From: Nocardioides agri
GTDB lineage: Bacteria; Actinomycetota; Actinomycetes; Propionibacteriales; Nocardioidaceae
NCBI RefSeq assembly: GCF_013778305.1
Contig: NZ_JACEIC010000004.1
Coordinates: 91,491-155,490 of the forward strand
Direction of reading: 5' to 3'
DNA length: 64,000 nucleotides
Position 1 is the first letter of the stretch. Every line of letters begins with the position of its first letter. Below, in pieces: positions 19,324 to 27,621 of this stretch. Made by a program: the position numbers and the translations under genes. The notes beneath the pieces were generated by a model. That model did not search any database and was not told where the DNA came from. It worked only from the letters and a program-made list of their open reading frames with translations.

Positions 19324-20667
19324 ATGTTCCACAGGCGAGGTTTCGCGGTCACCTCGGTGACCATCGGCGCGCTCCTGGGCGCGCTCGGGGTGTCCGACGC
19401 GTCGACCCCACCGCACGTGGGGACCGACGCCAGCGAGGTGATCCGCTGGAACCAGATCGCGACGACGACGCTGGCGGCGGTCCCGGCACCGGACGGCGGC
19501 GCCCCACCCGCCTTCTCGATCAACATGGGGATGGTGCAGGGCGCCGTCTACGACGCGGTCAACGCGATCGGGCCGAAGCAGTACCGTCCGTACCTCCTGA
19601 ACAGGCGCACCGGCGCCAGGGCGTCGGTCGACGCCGCGGTCGCGACGGCTGCGTACGACGTGCTGTCAGAGCTCGTCTCGACGGCGCCGGAGAGGGCGCC
19701 GTTCCCCGGTCGTGCGGGACTGCTGAGCGCGCTCGACTCCGCGTACGCGGAGTCGCTCGACGCGGTCGACGATGACTCGTTCACGAGGCAGGGCGTCGTG
19801 GTGGGACACGCGGCGGCCGACGCGATGCTCGATGCGAGAGAGGGCGACGGACGGTTCGGCCCGTCGCCGTGGGTGTCGAACCCCGCGCCCGGACACTGGC
19901 AGCCGCTGGCTCCTGGCGGCGTGCCCGCCCTCGACCCGACCCCGTGGGCGGGCGACGTGACGCCGTTCCTCCTCCGGAGCTCCTCGCAGTTCCGGTCCGC
20001 ACCACCGCCCTCGCTCGACAGCCAGCAGTGGGCGACGGAGTTCAACGAGGTCAAGAGCCTGGGCAGGGCCACCGGCTCGACCCGCACCGCGGACCAGACC
20101 TACATCGCCAAGTGGTGGCAGAGCGCACCCGTGCTGAGCTGGAACGAGGTGTCCCGGCAGCTCATCGCCCGGACCGATCTCGACGCCGCCGACAGCGCAC
20201 GGCTCCTCGCGCTGCAGAACCTGAGTGGCGCGGACGCGGCGATCAACTGCTGGAACGACAAGTACCACTTCGACTTCTGGCGGCCGTGGAACGCGATCCC
20301 ACGGGCGTTGGAGGACGGGAACCCGGCCACGGATCCCGACCTCGCCTGGACGGCGCTCATCACCGCGCCGTACCCCGAGTGGGCGTCGGGACACAACTGC
20401 CTCGACGCGGCACACACCACCGTCCTGCGGATGTTCTTCGGCGACGACCCCGTGGGTGGGTCGTTCCAGATCACGAGCACCTTCGTGAACCCCGGCGGGC
20501 CGGCAGTGCGCACCTTCGACACGTTCACACAGCCGCTCGCCGAGCTCATCGAGGCACGCATCTGGGCCGGCCTCCACTACCGCAGTGCGGACGTGGCAGG
20601 CCAGGCGCTCGGCCGGAGGGTCGCCGCCTACGGCGCCGCTCACTACTTCCAGCCGGTCGGCCGCTGA
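19324..20667 (+). CDS. Secreted vanadium-dependent haloperoxidase / PAP2-like phosphatase
   Basis: A 447-residue protein with an N-terminal signal-like segment (FHRRGFAVTSVTIGALLGAL). The vanadate/phosphate site residues are all present in order: Lys313 and Arg320 (KYHFDFWRPW), Ser355-Gly356-His357 (WASGHN), Arg412 and His418 (RIWAGLH). The family includes vanadium haloperoxidases and related acid phosphatases; activity cannot be separated by motif alone. GAGGAGG lies 6-8 nt before the ATG. The gene uses AGG/AGA arginine codons more often than its neighbours, a mild hint of different ancestry. Confidence 0.85.
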   Translation: MFHRRGFAVTSVTIGALLGALGVSDASTPPHVGTDASEVIRWNQIATTTLAAVPAPDGGAPPAFSINMGMVQGAVYDAVNAIGPKQYRPYLLNRRTGARASVDAAVATAAYDVLSELVSTAPERAPFPGRAGLLSALDSAYAESLDAVDDDSFTRQGVVVGHAAADAMLDAREGDGRFGPSPWVSNPAPGHWQPLAPGGVPALDPTPWAGDVTPFLLRSSSQFRSAPPPSLDSQQWATEFNEVKSLGRATGSTRTADQTYIAKWWQSAPVLSWNEVSRQLIARTDLDAADSARLLALQNLSGADAAINCWNDKYHFDFWRPWNAIPRALEDGNPATDPDLAWTALITAPYPEWASGHNCLDAAHTTVLRMFFGDDPVGGSFQITSTFVNPGGPAVRTFDTFTQPLAELIEARIWAGLHYRSADVAGQALGRRVAAYGAAHYFQPVGR

Positions 20668-20679
20668 CTCGCAGAGTGT

Positions 20680-20709
20680 GACCGGCGCGCGTCACCACGC
20701 GCGCCGGTC
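20680..20709. terminator. Bidirectional terminator hairpin
   Basis: A perfect 13-bp stem, GACCGGCGCGCGT (20680-20692) with ACGCGCGCCGGTC (20697-20709), loop CACC, sits between the convergent haloperoxidase and VOC genes. There is no T tract. Confidence 0.7.
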
Positions 20710-20714
20710 GAGGC

Positions 20715-21131
20715 TCAGCCCTCGCCGCCGGCGATGTTGACCATCCAGCTCACGCCGAACCTGTCGGTGAGGTCGCCGAACCAGTCGCCCCACGGCGCCT
20801 TGTCGAGCGGCACGTTGACGGTGCCGCCGGCGGCGAGCCCGTCGAACCAGCCGCGCAGCGTGTCGGCGTCGTCACCGCTCAGCGAGATCCGGCCGTTGGG
20901 GAAGTCGCCCTCCATGTGGCTCGGGACGTCGGAGCCGAAGATGTTGACGGAGTCGGAGACGGTGAGCGCCGAGTGCATGACCTGACCCGCCTCGGAGTCG
21001 GGCACGCCCATGCCGCCCATGTCGCCGAACGTCATCACGTCCAGCTGGCCGCCGAAGACGGAGTGGTAGAAGGTCATCGCGTCCCGGGCCTCGCCGCGGA
21101 AGTTGAGGTAGGGGTTGAGCTGGGTGGTCAT
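20715..21131 (-). CDS. VOC-family (PhnB/glyoxalase-like) protein
   Basis: A 138-residue vicinal-oxygen-chelate protein of the PhnB/YjdN type, with LNPYLNFRGEARDAMTFYH at the start, FGGQLDVMTFGDMG, and the C-terminal DRFGVSWMVNI end. Members are small dimeric proteins with diverse or unknown roles. The ATG at 21131 is preceded by a GAGGAGCG stretch. Confidence 0.88.
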   Translation of the reverse strand: MTTQLNPYLNFRGEARDAMTFYHSVFGGQLDVMTFGDMGGMGVPDSEAGQVMHSALTVSDSVNIFGSDVPSHMEGDFPNGRISLSGDDADTLRGWFDGLAAGGTVNVPLDKAPWGDWFGDLTDRFGVSWMVNIAGGEG

Positions 21132-21205
21132 CGCACGCTCCTCGGTCGGTGTGGTTCGACGCTACCGACCACCGCCGACAGGCGGAATCATCGCCGCTGG
21201 GGGGC

Positions 21206-22861
21206 TCAGGACGTGGCCTGCACCTTGGCCCACCGGTAGTCGGCCTTGCCCGACGGCGACCGCTGCACCGACGCCACCCGGACGATCGCCTTGGGCACCT
21301 TGTAGCGGGCGACGTGCTTCTCGGCCTCGGCGAGCAGGTCCTCGTCGGTCGCCGAGACGCCGTCCTCGAGCTGGACGACCGCGACCGCCTCGCTGCCCCA
21401 CCGCTCCGACGGGCGGCCGACCACGACCACGTCGCGGACCGCCGGGTGCGCGGCCAGGGCACGCTCGACCTCCTCGACGAAGATCTTCTCGCCGCCGGAG
21501 TTGATCGTGACCCCGTCGCGGCCGAGCAGCACGATCTGGCCCTCCGCGTTGATGACCGCCCGGTCGCCCGGGATCGAGAACCGCACCCCGTCGATCACCG
21601 GGAAGGTGCGCGCGGTCTTGGCGGCGTCGCCGAGGTAGCCGAGCGGCACCCGGCCGCGCTGGGCCAGCCAGCCCTCGCCCTCACCGGGCTCGAGCACGCG
21701 CGCGAACAGGTCGTCGACGACGGTCGTGGCCGGCACGGGGTTGAAGGTCGCGGTCCCGGCCTCCATGCCCTTGAGCGACAGCGAGCTCATCTGCAGCCCG
21801 GTCTCGGAGGCGCCGGCGGCGTCCATCACGAGAGCGTGCGGGAGCGCGGCCAGGATGCGGTCACGCACGCCCGGCGTCAGCGGCGCGCCGCCGTTGTTGA
21901 ACGCCGCCAGCCCGGACAGGTCGTGGCCGCCGCGCTCGACCTCCTCGATCAGCGGCAGCGCGACCGCGTCGCCGACGACCGGGATGCTGACGACCCTCTC
22001 TCGGGCGGCGACGGCGATCGCGTCCGCCGCGTCGAGGTGCCGGACCTCGTCGGGGAGCACGATCGTGCCGCCGCCGGTGATCGTGTGGAACGTCGACCAC
22101 TGGGCGGCGCCGTGCATGAACGGCGGGATCATCAACAGCCTCATGGCACCGCCGGCGGCGCGCGCGGCCTCCGCGATGGCGTCGTACGACGGGAAGGGCT
22201 CGTTGGTGCCGAAGGGCGTGCCGCCCATCGAGGTGACGTAGATGTCGTCGTTGCGCCACAGCACGCCCTTGGGCATGCCGGTGGTCCCGCCGGTGTAGAG
22301 GATGTAGAGGTCGTCGCCGTCGGGCTCGGGCATCCCTCCCGCGGGCGCCGGCGTGGCGACGACGGTCTCGTAGTCCAGTGCGCCCGGGAGCAGGTCGTGG
22401 CCGGAGTCGTCGGCGACCTGGACGAGCAGCTCGAGGTCGGGCAGCTGGTCGCGGATCGCGGCCAGGCGCGGCGCGAACTCGGCGTGGTAGACCAGCGCCT
22501 TCGTCCGGGCGTCGGTGAGGAGGTAGACCAGCTCCTCCTCGACGTAGCGGTAGTTGACGTTGAACGGGGCGACCCGGGCGCGGTAGCTGCCGACCATCGC
22601 CTCGAGGTACTCGTTGCCGTTGTGCAGGTAGATGCCGAGGTGGTCCTGCCCGGACTCGTGGCCGGCCAGCGCGTCCCGCTCGGTGTGGCAGCCCAGCCCC
22701 CGCTCGACCAGCAGGTGGGCGATCCCGGACGCGCGCGCGTCGAGCTCGGCGTACGTCTGCCTCCGGTCCCGCCACGCCAGCACCACCTGGTCGGGCACGG
22801 CGGCGGCGACCGTCGCGACCACCGTCGAGAGGTTGAATCCGTGCGGACCGGGACCGGGCAT
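21206..22861 (-). CDS. Acyl-CoA synthetase, FadD19/FadD17-like
   Basis: A 551-residue ANL-family ligase. The P-loop YILYTGGTTGMPKG is near residues 183-196, GASETG follows in the A5 region, and the C-terminus ends in RSPSGKADYRWAKVQ, close to what I recall of mycobacterial FadD19. Those enzymes activate C26/C24 sterol side-chain acids. I placed the start at the ATG 22861, with GAGGTGG upstream; the frame is open further, but the extra part is promoter sequence. A KstR-type operator sits 15-28 bp upstream, supporting a steroid-catabolic role. The specific substrate is inference. Confidence 0.88.
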   Translation of the reverse strand: MPGPGPHGFNLSTVVATVAAAVPDQVVLAWRDRRQTYAELDARASGIAHLLVERGLGCHTERDALAGHESGQDHLGIYLHNGNEYLEAMVGSYRARVAPFNVNYRYVEEELVYLLTDARTKALVYHAEFAPRLAAIRDQLPDLELLVQVADDSGHDLLPGALDYETVVATPAPAGGMPEPDGDDLYILYTGGTTGMPKGVLWRNDDIYVTSMGGTPFGTNEPFPSYDAIAEAARAAGGAMRLLMIPPFMHGAAQWSTFHTITGGGTIVLPDEVRHLDAADAIAVAARERVVSIPVVGDAVALPLIEEVERGGHDLSGLAAFNNGGAPLTPGVRDRILAALPHALVMDAAGASETGLQMSSLSLKGMEAGTATFNPVPATTVVDDLFARVLEPGEGEGWLAQRGRVPLGYLGDAAKTARTFPVIDGVRFSIPGDRAVINAEGQIVLLGRDGVTINSGGEKIFVEEVERALAAHPAVRDVVVVGRPSERWGSEAVAVVQLEDGVSATDEDLLAEAEKHVARYKVPKAIVRVASVQRSPSGKADYRWAKVQATS

Positions 22862-22875
22862 GCGACCACCTCGGG

Positions 22876-22889
22876 TAGAACGGGTTCTC
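22876..22889 (-). promoter_or_regulatory. KstR-type operator upstream of FadD19-like gene
   Basis: TAGAACGGGTTCTC fits the KstR consensus TnnAACnnGTTnnA at every defined position except the last base. It lies 15-28 nt before the acyl-CoA synthetase ATG, where a TetR-family repressor would block transcription. No kstR gene is in the window. Confidence 0.6.
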
Positions 22890-22914
22890 GTTCCGCGGGA
22901 TGCTAGCGGACGAC

Positions 22915-22945
22915 CACCCCGCCCGGGGTGGGGTGCGGCCACCCG
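22915..22945 (+). promoter_or_regulatory. Compound regulon motif, copy A
   Basis: CACCCC (22915-22920), N4, GGGGTG (22925-22930), N9, CACCCG (22940-22945). Same layout and spacing as copies at 23422, 24838 and 29366. It lies 47 bp before the start of the DUF7144-type membrane protein. Confidence 0.7.
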
Positions 22946-22991
22946 CCCAGCGCGGAGCATGGCTGGCACGCTCACCGAGGAGGCGCAGCAC

Positions 22992-23408
22992 ATGAGCACG
23001 CCACGCAACGAGATGGACTACTCCACCAGCGGGTTCTTCGCGGACGTCACCGTCGCGTTCGCGGGCATCATGCTCATCGTCACCGGGGGCTTCGACGTGC
23101 TCCACGGCATCGCGGCGATCGGGGAGCCCGACTTCTACGCCGCCGGCAGCGACTACACGTTCCGGTTCAGCGTGACCGCCTGGGGCTGGATCCACCTCGT
23201 CCTGGGCCTCGTGACGGTCCTCATCGGCGTTGCGCTGCTGCGCGGCGCGCGCTGGGCCCGGGTGGTCGGCATCGTGCTGGCCGTCATCGGCGCGATGTCG
23301 AACTTCCTCAGCATCCCGGCCTACCCGTGGTGGTCGATGATCACCATCGGCATCTACGTGCTGGTGATCTGGTCGCTCACCGTCCAGATGAAGGACTACC
23401 GCCGCTGA
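22992..23408 (+). CDS. Four-TM membrane protein (DUF7144-type)
   Basis: A 138-residue integral membrane protein with about four helices (roughly 18-36, 58-82, 88-108 and 110-130) separated by short loops, one carrying ARWARVVGIVLAVIGA. It resembles the small DUF7144-type proteins of Nocardioides; the family number is from memory. GAGGAGGCG lies before the ATG at 22992. It is the first gene of the shared-motif cluster and appears monocistronic. Function unknown. Confidence 0.75.
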   Translation: MSTPRNEMDYSTSGFFADVTVAFAGIMLIVTGGFDVLHGIAAIGEPDFYAAGSDYTFRFSVTAWGWIHLVLGLVTVLIGVALLRGARWARVVGIVLAVIGAMSNFLSIPAYPWWSMITIGIYVLVIWSLTVQMKDYRR

Positions 23409-23421
23409 GCCGGAGCGCTTC

Positions 23422-23452
23422 CACCCCACGAGGGGTGATGCTGCCCCACCCG
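23422..23452 (+). promoter_or_regulatory. Compound regulon motif, copy B
   Basis: CACCCC (23422-23427), ACGA, GGGGTG (23432-23437), N9, CACCCG (23447-23452), 84 bp before the GTG of the next gene. A CACGATGA element follows at the same distance as similar elements after the other copies. Confidence 0.7.
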
Positions 23453-23536
23453 CGCGCGCACCACGATGACGCCTGCGTACGCCGATCCCGGCGGCGGCAC
23501 CCAGCGCGGCGCTAGCCGCTCGACAGGAGGTTCATC

Positions 23537-23935
23537 GTGGTCACCTTGTGGGAGTACACACCGGGCGACGTCTTCCTCAGCATGCTCTGGTTCTTCCTCT
23601 TCTTCATCTGGATCTGGCTGCTGATCACCGTCTTCGCCGACATCTTCCGCAGCGACGACCTGAGCGGGTGGGGCAAGGCCCTGTGGACGATCTTCGTGAT
23701 CTTCCTGCCCTACCTCGGCGTGTTCGTCTACCTCATCGCCCGCGGCAAGAAGATGGGCGAGCACGCGGTCCGCGACGCCCAGCGCCAGGACGAGCAGATG
23801 CGCGCCTACGTGCAGAGCGTGACAGGCCCCGGCACCAGCACCGCCGACCAGATCGCCAAGCTCCACGAGCTCCAGGTCAAGGGCGCGATCACCGAGGAGG
23901 AGTTCCAGGCCCAGAAGGCCAAGCTGCTCAGCTGA
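23537..23935 (+). CDS. Membrane protein with PLDc_N-like TM region and C-terminal SHOCT domain
   Basis: A 132-residue protein. Two hydrophobic helices (about 12-37 and 46-67) are linked by a short acidic loop, as in PLDc_N-type membrane anchors. A basic, coiled segment follows and then a SHOCT motif of about 30 residues (IAKLHELQVKGAITEEEFQ, then AQKAKLLS). SHOCT is a short oligomerisation-like domain found at protein termini. The GTG at 23537 has AGGAGG 6 nt upstream. It shares the promoter motif with its neighbours and ends at a strong hairpin. Function unknown. Confidence 0.82.
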   Translation: MVTLWEYTPGDVFLSMLWFFLFFIWIWLLITVFADIFRSDDLSGWGKALWTIFVIFLPYLGVFVYLIARGKKMGEHAVRDAQRQDEQMRAYVQSVTGPGTSTADQIAKLHELQVKGAITEEEFQAQKAKLLS

Positions 23936-23953
23936 CGTCGGCCGACCGAAGCG

Positions 23954-23988
23954 GAACGGCCCCCTCGCCAGTGGCGAGGGGGCCGTTC
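23954..23988. terminator. Strong bidirectional terminator hairpin
   Basis: A 17-bp perfect stem, 23954-23970 (GAACGGCCCCCTCGCCA) with 23972-23988, lies between two convergent SHOCT-protein genes. There is no T tract. The stem base GGAACGGCCCC recurs in the hairpin at 43811. Confidence 0.75.
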
Positions 23989-24002
23989 TGCGTGGTGCCC
24001 GG

Positions 24003-24314
24003 TCAGAGGCCGGCGAGCACCTTCGCCTTCTGCGCCTCGAACTCCGCCTCCGTGAGGATGCCCTGGTCGCGCAGCTCACCGAGCTTCTGGAGCTTCCCGA
24101 TCATGTCGTCGGAGTCCGACGCCGCCGGCGCCGCGGCCGGAGCCGGCGCGGGCGGGGCGGCGTACACCGGCTGCTGGTACTGCTGCTCCTGATAGGCCTG
24201 GGCGTCGGCCTGCTGCTGCCACCGCCCTGCCTGGCGCCGCGAGACGCGGTTGGAGACCGCCGTCGCGGTGCCGGCGACGACCGCCGTGCGGGCCATTCCT
24301 CCGATGAGTCCCAT
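24003..24314 (-). CDS. Small SHOCT-domain protein
   Basis: A 103-residue protein. A Gly/Ala-rich N-terminus (MGLIGGMARTAVVAGTATAV) that may associate with membranes is followed by a Gln/Tyr-rich low-complexity stretch (about 32-50), an Ala/Pro linker (about 52-67), and a C-terminal SHOCT motif (IGKLQKLGELRDQGILTEAE then FEAQKAKVLAGL). It lies 20 nt downstream of the DUF6325 gene and is likely co-transcribed with it. Role unknown; the SHOCT end could pair with those of the two neighbouring SHOCT proteins. Confidence 0.8.
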   Translation of the reverse strand: MGLIGGMARTAVVAGTATAVSNRVSRRQAGRWQQQADAQAYQEQQYQQPVYAAPPAPAPAAAPAASDSDDMIGKLQKLGELRDQGILTEAEFEAQKAKVLAGL

Positions 24315-24334
24315 GTCCTGTTCTCCCTTCCTGC

Positions 24335-24775
24335 TCAGGCCTCGGCGCCTTCGAGGGCGTCGAGTGCGGCGATGACGTCGTCGGCCGGGATCCGGCCGCT
24401 CGCGATGACCTCGGCGCCGGCCTTGCGCATGGCCGTGACGAACGGGCCGGCCCAGGTGTTCTCGTAGACGATGACGCCGACGGCGTTGCCCGGCTCGACG
24501 AGCGCGGCGCTGCTGGCGATGTCCTCGTCGTCGAGCAGGCCCGAGGTCACGCCCTCGAAGACCGCGAGGTCGAGCTCACCGTCGCCGTCGAGGTCGGCCA
24601 GCTCGACGGTGACGAAGCTGCCGTCAGCGTCGACCTGCGCGATCACCAGGTCCAGGATCCGGATGATCCCCCGCTCGGTGAGGTCGACGAGAGCGGCCAA
24701 GCCGTCCCCGTTCAGCCGACCTCCGGGGAACTCCACCGCCAGGTAGTCGATCGGTCCAACGTCCTGCTCACTCAT
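24335..24775 (-). CDS. DUF6325 family protein
   Basis: A 146-residue acidic soluble protein with the DUF6325 layout: a start GPIDYLAVEFPGG, a central EDIASSAALVEPGNAVGVIV stretch and a C-terminal helical end. Related DUF1269-like proteins are often stress-induced. A strong GAGGAGG lies upstream of the ATG at 24775. Its promoter region contains the leftward half of the symmetric motif at 24838-24883. A paralogue with an added SHOCT domain is encoded at 29430. Function unknown. Confidence 0.8.
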   Translation of the reverse strand: MSEQDVGPIDYLAVEFPGGRLNGDGLAALVDLTERGIIRILDLVIAQVDADGSFVTVELADLDGDGELDLAVFEGVTSGLLDDEDIASSAALVEPGNAVGVIVYENTWAGPFVTAMRKAGAEVIASGRIPADDVIAALDALEGAEA

Positions 24776-24837
24776 CGGGTGCCTCCTCGGGCGGATGTTC
24801 GTGGTTGGTCGAGTGCCGATCCACGCTCACACGCGCG

Positions 24838-24883
24838 CGGGTGGTTCGGCCCCACCCCGCCCGGGGTGAGGCGCGACCACCCG
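24838..24883. promoter_or_regulatory. Symmetric bidirectional regulon motif, copy C
   Basis: CGGGTG (24838-24843), N9, CACCCC (24853-24858), N4, GGGGTG (24863-24868), N9, CACCCG (24878-24883). The whole 46-bp element is a palindrome in its fixed positions, so each strand shows the complete compound motif. It lies between the divergent DUF6325-SHOCT and P-type ATPase operons. Confidence 0.75.
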
Positions 24884-24903
24884 TGCGTTGCCGACGATCA
24901 GGC

Positions 24904-27621
24904 ATGACCACGACGGCAGCAGCGGCACCGGTCGATCCCGTCTCGGCCACCGCGGAGCAGGTGGCCACCGGTCTCGGGGTGGACCCGGCCCGGGGGTTGA
25001 GCGCCGACGAGGCGCGGTCGCGCCTCGCGTCGTACGGCGCCAACGTGCTGACCGGCGCGGCGAAGGAGCCGGCCTGGCGCGCGTTCCTGCGCCAGTACGA
25101 GGACTTCATGCAGCTGATCCTGCTGGGGGCCGCGGTCGTCAACCAGATCGTCACCCAGGACACCCCCACCACCGTCGTCCTCGCCGGCCTGACGGTCTTC
25201 AACGCGCTGATCGGGCTCCGGCAGGAGTCCAAGGCCGAGGAGAGCGTCAAGGCGCTCTCGCAGATGATGAAGACCATCGCGCGGGTACGCCGCGACGGTC
25301 AGGCCGTCGAGATCGACGCCTCGGAGCTGGTGCCGGGCGACGTGGTGCTGATGGAGGCCGGCAACCGGGTCCCCGCCGACGGCCGGATCTCGCTCGCCGC
25401 GACGCTCGAGATCGAGGAGGCCGCGCTCACCGGCGAGAGCCTCCCGGTCGGCAAGACGGCCGAGCCGGTGGCGGGCACCGACGTCCCGCTCGGCGACCGC
25501 ATCTGCATGGCCTACATGAACACCTCGGTCACCCGTGGCCGTGGCGAGATGGTCGTGACGTCGACCGGCATGGGCACCGAGATCGGCCACATCGCCGACA
25601 TGCTCGCCAACACCGAGACCAGCAAGACACCGCTCCAGAAGCAGCTCGACTCGCTGTCGAAGATCATCGCGACGATCGCCGCGATCGCGCTGGTGCTCGT
25701 CGTGCTGCTGGGGCTCGCGCAGGGCGAGTCCTTCGACACGCTCTTCATCACCGGTGTCGCCCTGGCGGTCGCGGCCATCCCGACCGGGCTGCCCGCGGTC
25801 GTCACGGCGCTGCTCTCGATGGGCACCCGGGAGATCGCGAACCGGAACGCGATCGTCAAGCGACTCCCGGCGGTCGAGACGCTCGGGTCCACGTCGGCGA
25901 TCTGCTCGGACAAGACCGGCACGCTGACGCTCAACAAGATGACCGCCCGCGAGCTGGTGATCCCGGGGCACAACCGGTTCACGGTGACCGGGGAGGGCTA
26001 CGGGACGACCGGCGACATCAACCACGTCGGCGGGCAGCAGGTCGACCTCGACCCCTACCTGCTGCCCATGGTGCTGTGCGCCGACGCGGTGCTCGACGGC
26101 GAGGCACTGATCGGCGACCCGACCGAGGGCGCGCTGATCGTGCTGGGCGCGAAGGGCGGCCTCGACATCGCGGAGACCCGGGCCGCGCTCCCCCGTGTCG
26201 CCGAGGTGCCGTTCGACTCCGACTACAAGTTCATGGCGACGTTCCACGAGATGACCGGGGACGACGGCCGGCCGGTCGTGCGGTGCTACGTCAAGGGCGC
26301 TCCCGACGTGCTGATCGCGCGCGCCACGACGTACCGCACCCCCGAGGGCGTGCTGCAGCCGATCACCGACGACAACCGGCACCTCGCGCTCCAGGCCAAC
26401 GACCAGATCGCCAACGCAGGCGAGCGGGTCATGGTGGTCGCGCAGCGCGACTTCCAGCCCGGGACGCTCCCCGCCGGCGACGAGCTGATCGGCCTGGTCC
26501 AGGAGCTGACCCTGCTGGCCATGGTCGGGATCGTCGACCCGCCGCGGCCCGAGGCCAAGGCCGCGATCGCAGAGTGCCGCGAGGCCGGGATCCGGGTCCG
26601 GATGATCACCGGCGACCACGCCACGACGGCCGCCGCGATCGCCGGCGAGCTCGGCATCGAGGGGCGGGCGCTCACTGGCACCGAGTTCGCGGCGATGAGC
26701 GACGAGCAGCTGATCGACGAGATCGACCACATCGGCGTCATCGCGCGGGTGGCCCCCGAGGACAAGGTGCGCCTGGTGCGGATCCTCAAGGAGAAGGACA
26801 ACGTCGTCGCGATGACGGGCGACGGCGTCAACGACGCGCCCGCCCTCAAGACCGCCGACATCGGCGTCGCGATGGGCATCACCGGCACCGAGGTCTCCAA
26901 GGAGGCCGCGGTCATGATCCTGACCGACGACAACTTCGCGACGATCGTCAGCGCGGTCTCCTACGGACGGACGCTCTACGACAACCTGCTGAAGTACCTG
27001 CGCTTCCAGATGTCGACGCTGGTCGCCTACATCGCGATCTTCGTCGTGGCCGGCCTCCTCGACATCGCCGCGGGCTCGCCGCTGAACCCGATGCAGATCC
27101 TCTGGCTCAACATGGTCGTCGACATCCCGCTGGCGGTCGCGCTCGGGTTCGACGACGCCGCCAAGGGGCTGATGAGGCGGCCGCCACGACCGGTCGGGGC
27201 ACCCGTGCTGTCGCGCAACAACTGGTTCCGCCTCTGCGGGCAGGGCGCCGTCATGACGATCGGCGCGCTCGCGGCGTACCAGATCGGCGACCACGAGGGC
27301 GACGCGATCCTGGCCTCGACCATGCTGCTCACCACGCTCTCGCTCTTCCACCTCTTCGCCGCACTGCTCTCGCGCGACCAGGTCAACACGGTCTTCGACC
27401 GCGACAGCTTCCCGGGCGTCCTCCAGCTGCGCCGCTACGGCCTCGCCGTGGTCGCGATCATCGCGATCACGGGCCTCGACATCCTCCAGCGGATCTTCGA
27501 CACGACCTCGCTGACCTTCAACCAGTGGTGCATCTGCCTCGGCATCGCGGCCTCGATCATCGTGACCGAGGAGATCGTGAAGTTCTTCGTCCGTCGCGCC
27601 GCGCCCGAGGCGGCGGCATGA
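24904..27621 (+). CDS. P-type cation-translocating ATPase (type II-like, atypical ion site)
   Basis: A 905-residue membrane pump with N-terminal actuator motif TGES (176-179), phosphorylation site DKTGT (Asp336), hinge GDGVNDAPALK, and about ten membrane helices. Overall similarity is to PMR1/PacL/CtpF-type pumps. The M4 ion-binding motif reads PTGLP (about 293-297) instead of PEGLP, and M5 lacks the Asn/Glu pair of Ca2+ pumps. M6 keeps Asn736 and Asp740 (NMVVD). The transported ion is therefore probably not Ca2+ bound in the classical way. The ATG at 24904 starts 20 nt after the shared motif. It heads a four-gene overlapping operon. Confidence 0.92.
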   Translation: MTTTAAAAPVDPVSATAEQVATGLGVDPARGLSADEARSRLASYGANVLTGAAKEPAWRAFLRQYEDFMQLILLGAAVVNQIVTQDTPTTVVLAGLTVFNALIGLRQESKAEESVKALSQMMKTIARVRRDGQAVEIDASELVPGDVVLMEAGNRVPADGRISLAATLEIEEAALTGESLPVGKTAEPVAGTDVPLGDRICMAYMNTSVTRGRGEMVVTSTGMGTEIGHIADMLANTETSKTPLQKQLDSLSKIIATIAAIALVLVVLLGLAQGESFDTLFITGVALAVAAIPTGLPAVVTALLSMGTREIANRNAIVKRLPAVETLGSTSAICSDKTGTLTLNKMTARELVIPGHNRFTVTGEGYGTTGDINHVGGQQVDLDPYLLPMVLCADAVLDGEALIGDPTEGALIVLGAKGGLDIAETRAALPRVAEVPFDSDYKFMATFHEMTGDDGRPVVRCYVKGAPDVLIARATTYRTPEGVLQPITDDNRHLALQANDQIANAGERVMVVAQRDFQPGTLPAGDELIGLVQELTLLAMVGIVDPPRPEAKAAIAECREAGIRVRMITGDHATTAAAIAGELGIEGRALTGTEFAAMSDEQLIDEIDHIGVIARVAPEDKVRLVRILKEKDNVVAMTGDGVNDAPALKTADIGVAMGITGTEVSKEAAVMILTDDNFATIVSAVSYGRTLYDNLLKYLRFQMSTLVAYIAIFVVAGLLDIAAGSPLNPMQILWLNMVVDIPLAVALGFDDAAKGLMRRPPRPVGAPVLSRNNWFRLCGQGAVMTIGALAAYQIGDHEGDAILASTMLLTTLSLFHLFAALLSRDQVNTVFDRDSFPGVLQLRRYGLAVVAIIAITGLDILQRIFDTTSLTFNQWCICLGIAASIIVTEEIVKFFVRRAAPEAAA

